Source of the DNA: Firmicutes bacterium UBA5420
Lineage (GTDB): Bacteria; Bacillota; Limnochordia; Darwinibacteriales; Darwinibacteriaceae
Assembly (NCBI GenBank): GCA_002409455.1
Contig: DHNI01000147.1
Span: 14,165 to 24,999, forward strand
Direction: 5' to 3'
DNA length: 10,835 bases
Numbering within the stretch: the first letter of the stretch is position 1; each line of letters begins with the position of its first letter. The notes below the pieces were generated by a model that did not search any database, was not told the DNA's origin, and saw only the letters and a program-made list of their open reading frames with translations. Position numbers and translations under genes: made by a program. Shown here in pieces: positions 6,551-10,835 of this stretch.

Positions 6551-7576
6551 ATGTACAAGTTTACGAACGATTATAGCGAAGGGGCACATCCGCAAATTCT
6601 TAAGGCTCTGGTGGAAACCAATCTAGAGCAGACGATTGGCTACGGAGAGGACAAGTTTTCTCTAGAAGCCGCGGAACTGATCAAAAAGAAGTTAGGACGC
6701 AATGATGTGGACATTCATCTTATACCGGGAGGAACGCAGACCAACCTCATCGCCATTTCCACCTTTCTCAGGCCCCACGAAGCTGTCATAGCTCCTTTGA
6801 CAGGTCATGTTGAGGTTCATGAAACGGGAGCTATCGAGGCTACTGGACATAAGATTATCACGATGGAAGGAACAGAAGGGAAACTTGGCCCTGCTGACGT
6901 AACACGAGCTGTTCAGGCCCATACCAATGAGCATATGGTCAAGCCAAGATTAGTCTATATCTCAAACGCCACCGAAGTGGGCTCTATCTACACCAAAGCT
7001 GAACTTACGGCTTTAAGTGATGCCTGCAGAGAGCACAAGCTTTTGCTTTTCATGGATGGTGCCAGGCTCGGCTCTGCATTGACTTCTACTGAAAATGATC
7101 TCACCCTTGGTGATATTTCCGTTTTAGTCGATGCCTTTTATATTGGGGGTACCAAGAACGGGGCCCTAATTGGTGAAGCTTTGGTGATCTGCACGGACAG
7201 TTTAAAGGAAGACTTTCGTTTTCATATCAAACAGAAGGGCGCTCTATTGGCGAAGGGTCGTCTGCTTGGACTTCAATTTAGGGAACTATTCCGGGATAAT
7301 CTCTTCTTTGAGCTGGCGGAGCACGCGAATACCATGGCAGCGAAGATCCAAGATGCCTTAGTTGCCTTAGATTGTCCACTTCTGCTGCACTCGCCGTCCA
7401 ACCAGCTCTTCCCCATCTTGTCTAACCAGATCATTTCGGAACTCGAAAAAAGCTACTCCTTTGAGATCCAAAAGCGGGTTGATGCTGATCATTCCATGAT
7501 TCGCCTGGTCACATCCTGGGCGACGCGAGAAAGTGCGGTGGATGAATTTATTGCCGATTTGAGGAAACTCTTGTAG
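6551..7576 (+). CDS. ltaE: Threonine aldolase family PLP-dependent beta-eliminating lyase (low-specificity L-threonine aldolase-like)
   Basis: A 341-residue fold-type I PLP enzyme of usual family length. It carries the threonine aldolase landmarks: FTNDYSEGAHP near the start, GYGEDKFSLEAAE, the IPGGTQTNLIAI glycine/threonine phosphate-binding region (58-69), the histidines of GHVEVHETGAIE (H86, H90), LLFMDGARLG with PLP-ring D169 and R172, and the Schiff-base lysine K202 in YIGGTKNGAL. The expected reaction is cleavage of L-threonine or L-allo-threonine to glycine and acetaldehyde, or the reverse with other aldehydes. Stereochemistry and true substrate are not readable. I chose ATG 6551 because GGAGG (6538-6542) is 8 bases upstream. 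A TTG at 6536 is part of the ribosome site. It lies 17 bases after the flavoprotein gene and 22 before the response regulator gene. Confidence 0.88.
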   Translation: MYKFTNDYSEGAHPQILKALVETNLEQTIGYGEDKFSLEAAELIKKKLGRNDVDIHLIPGGTQTNLIAISTFLRPHEAVIAPLTGHVEVHETGAIEATGHKIITMEGTEGKLGPADVTRAVQAHTNEHMVKPRLVYISNATEVGSIYTKAELTALSDACREHKLLLFMDGARLGSALTSTENDLTLGDISVLVDAFYIGGTKNGALIGEALVICTDSLKEDFRFHIKQKGALLAKGRLLGLQFRELFRDNLFFELAEHANTMAAKIQDALVALDCPLLLHSPSNQLFPILSNQIISELEKSYSFEIQKRVDADHSMIRLVTSWATRESAVDEFIADLRKLL

Positions 7577-7598
7577 GGAACATATTGGAGGTTTATGT

Positions 7599-8270
7599 AT
7601 GTACCGGATTCTCATTGTCGAGGATGATGCCATCATCGCTAAGACCATGGAAAAACATATCACAAGCTGGGGCTATGAAGTCAAGTGCGCGACCGATTTC
7701 AAGGACGTGCTGTCTCTTTTTGTCGCCTTTGACCCGCAGCTGGTCTTGCTCGATATTTCCCTCCCTTTTTATAATGGCTATCATTGGTGTAGTGAAATCC
7801 GCAAGCTCTCCAAGGTGCCGATCATTTTCATTTCTTCGGCCTCGGATAATATGAATATTATTATGGCCATGAACATGGGCGGCGACGACTTCATTGCCAA
7901 ACCCTTTGACCTCTCGGTTTTAACGGCTAAGGTTCAGGCCATGCTGCGGCGTACCTATGATTTTGCAGGGCAGACGAACCTTTTCGAGCATAAGGGAGCA
8001 ATCCTAAATACCAGCGATGCCACCCTGACTTACCAGGGCGAGCAGACGGACTTGACGCGGAATGAATTCAAGATCCTCAAGATGCTTATGGAAAATTGCG
8101 GCAAAATTGTCACCAGAGAATCCCTGATGACTATGCTCTGGGAAACAGATAGTTATGTGGATGACAACACACTCACAGTCAACGTTACAAGACTTCGCCG
8201 CAAACTAGAAGCCTTAGGATTGGCCGATTTCATCACAACGAAAAAGGGTCTGGGGTATGAGGTGACATGA
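7599..8270 (+). CDS. BceR-like OmpR-family response regulator
   Basis: A 223-residue two-domain regulator. The receiver domain (1-118) has the acidic pair E8/D9-D10 (ILIVEDD), the phospho-acceptor D52 in VLLDISLP, S80 at the end of the fourth strand (IIFISSASD) and K101 in IAKPFD. The C-terminal winged-helix DNA-binding domain (about 125-222) has LTRNEFKILKMLMEN, the recognition-helix region DDNTLTVNVTRLRRKL and the closing KKGLGYEV wing. The NGYHWCSEIRK and NMNIIMAMNMGGDDF segments resemble regulators paired with intramembrane-sensing kinases and Bce-type transporters. ATG 7599 is 7 bases after GGAGG (7587-7591); an ATG at 7595 is out of frame. Its stop overlaps the kinase start (ATGA). I predict that it binds the site at 9268-9281 and activates the transporter genes. 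Confidence 0.92.
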   Translation: MYRILIVEDDAIIAKTMEKHITSWGYEVKCATDFKDVLSLFVAFDPQLVLLDISLPFYNGYHWCSEIRKLSKVPIIFISSASDNMNIIMAMNMGGDDFIAKPFDLSVLTAKVQAMLRRTYDFAGQTNLFEHKGAILNTSDATLTYQGEQTDLTRNEFKILKMLMENCGKIVTRESLMTMLWETDSYVDDNTLTVNVTRLRRKLEALGLADFITTKKGLGYEVT

Positions 8271-9301
8271 GTAAAGCAAAGGTGATTCTATCTTATCTAC
8301 GAATGCGCCTAAGAATGCTAGCCCTATTTGGAGTTTTCATGCTAATTTTGGCTACGGTCTTCTTTTTGTACGATCTTCCCAGAGAACCGCTGTGGTATGC
8401 CATTCTTCTATGTCTATGGATCGGGGGAGTTATCTTAGCTTTGGATTTTTCGGCTTTGAGCAGGCGCCATAGGATATTACAGAACCTGAAAAGTAGCATT
8501 ACCCTAGAGCTGTCGGGCCTCCCGAGGCCCGCCGGTTTGTTAGAAGAGGATTATCAGGAATTAGTCACCATTTTGTTTGAGGATAAACTGCACCTTGTTT
8601 CTTCTGCTGAGCGAAATCGCAGAGAGTTGATGGAGTATTACACCCTGTGGGCCCATCAGATCAAAACTCCTATTGCCGCCATGCGCTTGCTGTTGCAGGT
8701 GCGAGACGATGAAGAGTCTGGGGAGCTGTTGACTGAACTTTTCAAGGTTGAGCAGTATGCGGATATGGTACTGCAATACTTGCGGGTGGAGAGCCCTTCC
8801 ACCGATTTTGTACTGAAACGTTATAGCCTCGATGCGATTGTACGGCAGGTGGTGCATCGCTACGCCAAGCTATTTATTCGCCAGAAAATAGGGCTCGACT
8901 ATCAGGAACTGAACTGCGAAGTGCTTACAGACGAGAAGTGGCTCGCCTTTGTGATCGGGCAGATCCTATCTAATGCTTTGAAATACACCAAGGAGGGGAC
9001 GATCTCCATTTACCTGGAGGATCGGGAGAAAAAGATTCTCGTGATCGAAGATACAGGTATGGGTATTTCGGAGGGCGATCTCCCGCGGGTCTTTGAACAA
9101 GGCTTTACGGGCTATATTGGCCGCATGGAAAAACGATCCACTGGGATCGGCCTCTACTTATGCAAGCGGATTTTGGACAAATTGTCCCACACCATTACCC
9201 TCGAATCTGAGGTGGGGCAGGGCACTAGGGTGAAAGTCAGGTTGGATACGGTTGATCTCTTCGATCCTTACGGGAATGTAAGGTTAGGTGGGGAAGTGTA
9301 A
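8267..9301 (+). CDS. BceS-like intramembrane-sensing histidine kinase
   Basis: A 344-residue membrane kinase. Two helices lie close together (about 17-35 and 42-59) with only a short loop (DLPREPLW) outside, so there is no extracellular sensor domain. That is the hallmark of intramembrane-sensing kinases, which take their signal from a partner transporter. The phospho-acceptor is H130 in LWAHQIKTPIAAMRLL. The ATPase domain has the N-box ILSNALKYT (N236), the G1 box EDTGMGIS and the G2 box STGIGLYL (291-298), followed by a normal C-terminal strand pair. The start overlaps the regulator stop by 4 bases, implying coupled translation. The last codons contain the proposed operator for the downstream transporter. 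The specific peptide that triggers it is unknown. Confidence 0.92.
   Translation: MSKAKVILSYLRMRLRMLALFGVFMLILATVFFLYDLPREPLWYAILLCLWIGGVILALDFSALSRRHRILQNLKSSITLELSGLPRPAGLLEEDYQELVTILFEDKLHLVSSAERNRRELMEYYTLWAHQIKTPIAAMRLLLQVRDDEESGELLTELFKVEQYADMVLQYLRVESPSTDFVLKRYSLDAIVRQVVHRYAKLFIRQKIGLDYQELNCEVLTDEKWLAFVIGQILSNALKYTKEGTISIYLEDREKKILVIEDTGMGISEGDLPRVFEQGFTGYIGRMEKRSTGIGLYLCKRILDKLSHTITLESEVGQGTRVKVRLDTVDLFDPYGNVRLGGEV
9268..9281. promoter_or_regulatory. Putative BceR-type operator (TTACG-GGAA-TGTAA)
   Basis: Inside the 3' end of the kinase gene, TTACG (9268-9272), GGAA and TGTAA (9277-9281) match the BceR-family consensus TNACA-N4-TGTAA, as I recall it, at all but one specified base. 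Read as a simple palindrome, the site is CCTTAC-N6-GTAAGG (9266-9283), perfect over six bases per arm. It is centred about 74 bases before the transcription start predicted from the extended -10, upstream of the core promoter as expected for an activator of this family. Confidence 0.5.
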
Positions 9302-9332
9302 GCCAAAGCGATGGCAACGCATTTCCCCCCTT

Positions 9333-9341
9333 TGTTATACT
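9333..9341 (+). promoter_or_regulatory. Extended -10 promoter before the Bce-like transporter genes
   Basis: TG (9333-9334), one base, then TATACT (9336-9341, 5 of 6 to consensus) form an extended -10 in the 70-bp gap between the kinase and ATPase genes. The best -35 candidate, TGGCAA at 9312-9317 with an 18-base spacer, is poor. A weak -35 with a strong -10 fits a promoter that needs an activator. The predicted start is near 9348. Confidence 0.5.
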
Positions 9342-9371
9342 GGGCCCAAGGATAGAGGAGGTTAGTAGCTT

Positions 9372-10139
9372 ATGCATATCTTAGAGGTGAAAAATGTAAA
9401 GAAAGTATACACCACGCGTTTTGGAGGGAACCATGTTCAGGCATTGTCTAGCGTGTCCTTTGGCGTGGAAAAGGGCGAGTACGTGGCGATCATGGGCGAA
9501 TCGGGCTCGGGAAAGACAACGCTCTTGAATATCCTAGCAGCGCTGGATAAACCAACCGCTGGTGAGGTTCTTTTAAACGGGCGGAGCATCGTATCCATTC
9601 CCCAAAAGGAGCTTGCGGCCTTTCGCCGGGACAATCTTGGTTTTGTCTTTCAAGATTTCAACTTACTAGACACATTTTCGATGCAGGACAATATCTTTTT
9701 GCCCCTGGTTTTGGCTCGCAAGTCCTATGAGGAAATGGCAAGTCGCCTTCAGCCTATTGCCCGCAAGCTTGGAATTGAACCGTTCCTTTCGAAGTACCCC
9801 TATGAGGTATCTGGCGGCGAGAAACAAAGGGCTGCTATTGCAAGGGCATTGATCACAGCACCTCAATTAATCTTAGCTGATGAACCCACAGGGGCTTTAG
9901 ATTCGAGATCCACCGCGAGCCTGCTGCGGTTATTTCGGGAAATCAACGATGAGGGCCAGACCATTCTCATGGTGACCCATAGCACCAAGGCCGCAAGTTT
10001 TGCCAAGCGAGTTCTGTTTATTAAGGACGGCGAGATCTTCCACCAACTCTATAGGGGCCTGTCATCCGAAGAAGAAATGTACCAGAAGATTGCGGACACT
10101 TTGACCATGATTGCCACAGGTGGTGGGCGCCGTGAGTAG
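9372..10139 (+). CDS. BceA-like ABC transporter ATP-binding protein (peptide-antibiotic resistance/sensing)
   Basis: A 255-residue ATPase of the MacB/LolD-BceA type. It has Walker A GESGSGKTT (42-50), Q-loop Q94 in FVFQDFNLLD, signature VSGGEKQR (146-153), Walker B LILADEPTGALD (from 166, catalytic E171) and switch H203 in VTHS. The phrase FVFQDFNLLDTFS and the mention-worthy C-terminal extension with a KDGEIFHQLYRG stretch are typical of the Bce branch. It would work with the overlapping permease to free lipid II-cycle targets from peptide antibiotics and to signal flux to the kinase. ATG 9372 has AGGAGG (9356-9361) 10 bases upstream. The permease start lies within its last codons. Confidence 0.93.
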   Translation: MHILEVKNVKKVYTTRFGGNHVQALSSVSFGVEKGEYVAIMGESGSGKTTLLNILAALDKPTAGEVLLNGRSIVSIPQKELAAFRRDNLGFVFQDFNLLDTFSMQDNIFLPLVLARKSYEEMASRLQPIARKLGIEPFLSKYPYEVSGGEKQRAAIARALITAPQLILADEPTGALDSRSTASLLRLFREINDEGQTILMVTHSTKAASFAKRVLFIKDGEIFHQLYRGLSSEEEMYQKIADTLTMIATGGGRRE

Positions 10140-10835
10140 GTTTTTTTATGCGAAACTGGCCGCGGAAAATATTAGAAAAAATGCCCAAGTGTATGTTCCC
10201 TATATGTTGACAAGTCTTGCTACGGTAATGATGTACTATTTGATCCATTCCCTTTCAGGAAATACGGGCTTAGAGAAAATGAGCGGCGGATCGACTGTAC
10301 AATTGATGCTGTCCTTTGGCAATATTGTTGTAGGGCTGTTTTCTATCATCTTTTTGCTCTATACGAATAGTTTCTTGATTAAACGGCGGAAAAAGGAATT
10401 TGGTCTTTTTAATGTCTTGGGGCTGGAGAAAAAGCATATTGCCAGAATCATGATGTATGAGACGATCTACATTGGCATCATTAGTATCGTAGGGGGCCTG
10501 CTGGGAGGTGTACTCCTTTCCAAGCTGATGTTTCTGCTGCTTCTTAAGTTCTTGCGTTTCGAGGTACAGATGGGCTTTGAGATTTCCGGTTCGTCCATCG
10601 TATCCGCGTTGTTCCTTTTTGGATCCATCTTTGTTGTGACCTTGCTGGGCAACTTGCGGCAGATTCATTTAGCCAAGCCCATTGAACTTTTGAAGGGTGG
10701 CCAAGTAGGCGAAAGTGAACCAAGAACGAAGTGGCTGCTGACTTTGCTAGGCCTCGCTTCGTTAGGAGCCGGCTACTACCTGGCTCTTACCACAGAGTCA
10801 CCCATAGCAGCCCTTATGCTCTTCTTTGTAGCTGT
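10132..10835 (+). CDS. BceB-like ABC transporter permease (FtsX domain), 3' end missing
   Basis: The frame opens at GTG 10132, overlapping the ATPase gene by 8 bases, with AGGTGG (10118-10123) 8 bases upstream. It runs off the right edge after 234 codons, about a third of a usual 620-670-residue BceB. An ATG at 10148 is out of frame. The N-terminus FYAKLAAENIRKNAQVYVPYMLTS is typical of the family. Visible helices lie at about 22-41, 58-80, 109-137, 155-174 and 201-220, and a sixth begins near 224. An FtsX-like core carries the FLIKRRKKEFGLFNVLGLEKKHIARIM coupling segment (81-107) and KPIELLKGG (182-190). The large extracellular loop that recognises peptide antibiotics lies beyond the edge, so specificity cannot be judged. 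Confidence 0.92.
   Translation, partial: MSRFFYAKLAAENIRKNAQVYVPYMLTSLATVMMYYLIHSLSGNTGLEKMSGGSTVQLMLSFGNIVVGLFSIIFLLYTNSFLIKRRKKEFGLFNVLGLEKKHIARIMMYETIYIGIISIVGGLLGGVLLSKLMFLLLLKFLRFEVQMGFEISGSSIVSALFLFGSIFVVTLLGNLRQIHLAKPIELLKGGQVGESEPRTKWLLTLLGLASLGAGYYLALTTESPIAALMLFFVA

Noticed and set aside
9302..9315. GCCA/TGGC mini-hairpin after the kinase gene, as a terminator
   Set aside because: Only a four-base stem, with no T-run directly after it.
10141..10147. Run of seven T just after the permease start, as a possible slippage site or phase-variable tract
   Set aside because: The run encodes Phe-Phe in a normal family N-terminus. Seven bases is short for phase variation, and no alternative frame product makes sense.

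Overview
The window looks like chromosomal DNA of an anaerobic or facultative member of the Bacillota, though I cannot name the genus. Three things point there: strong AGGAGG-type ribosome binding sites before most genes, a Bce-type antimicrobial-peptide sensing and detoxification module (typical of Bacillota), and a GH112 galactosyl phosphorylase. Base composition is balanced and even across the window. I see no transposase, integrase, tRNA, rRNA or CRISPR array. Genes are closely packed, and the longest stretch without one is about 200 bases (2243-2443).

Left part (1-2442): the 3' part of a GH112 phosphorylase gene, which acts on beta-1,3-galactosyl-HexNAc or a related galactoside, runs in from the left edge. 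It is followed after 4 bases by a 54-residue two-helix membrane protein. A 43-bp palindromic, REP-like element comes next, then a probable promoter region carrying a CRP/FNR-like half-site pair.

Middle (2444-5772): a metal-dependent amidohydrolase (+) converges on a two-gene minus-strand unit, a Gfo/Idh/MocA sugar-type oxidoreductase followed by a GNAT acetyltransferase. A divergent 105-bp spacer separates the oxidoreductase from a left-handed beta-helix O-acetyltransferase (+).

Right part (5838-10835): five genes in tight same-strand order encode an NAD(P)H-type flavoprotein with an Isf-like cysteine cluster, a threonine aldolase-type PLP enzyme, a BceR-like response regulator, a BceS-like intramembrane-sensing kinase and, after a 70-bp gap, a BceA-like ATPase. 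The BceB-like permease overlaps the ATPase gene and runs off the right edge. The gap holds an extended -10 promoter. Upstream of it, inside the 3' end of the kinase gene, is a near-match to the BceR-type operator (TNACA-N4-TGTAA). The expected circuit is that transporter and kinase sense a cell-wall-active peptide together, the kinase phosphorylates the regulator, and the regulator induces the transporter.

Nearly all genes belong to recognisable families. I found no clear undescribed system. The best leads are the operator/promoter pair, the palindromic element with two competing folds, the small membrane protein tied to the phosphorylase, and the coupling of flavoprotein and aldolase genes to the Bce regulators.
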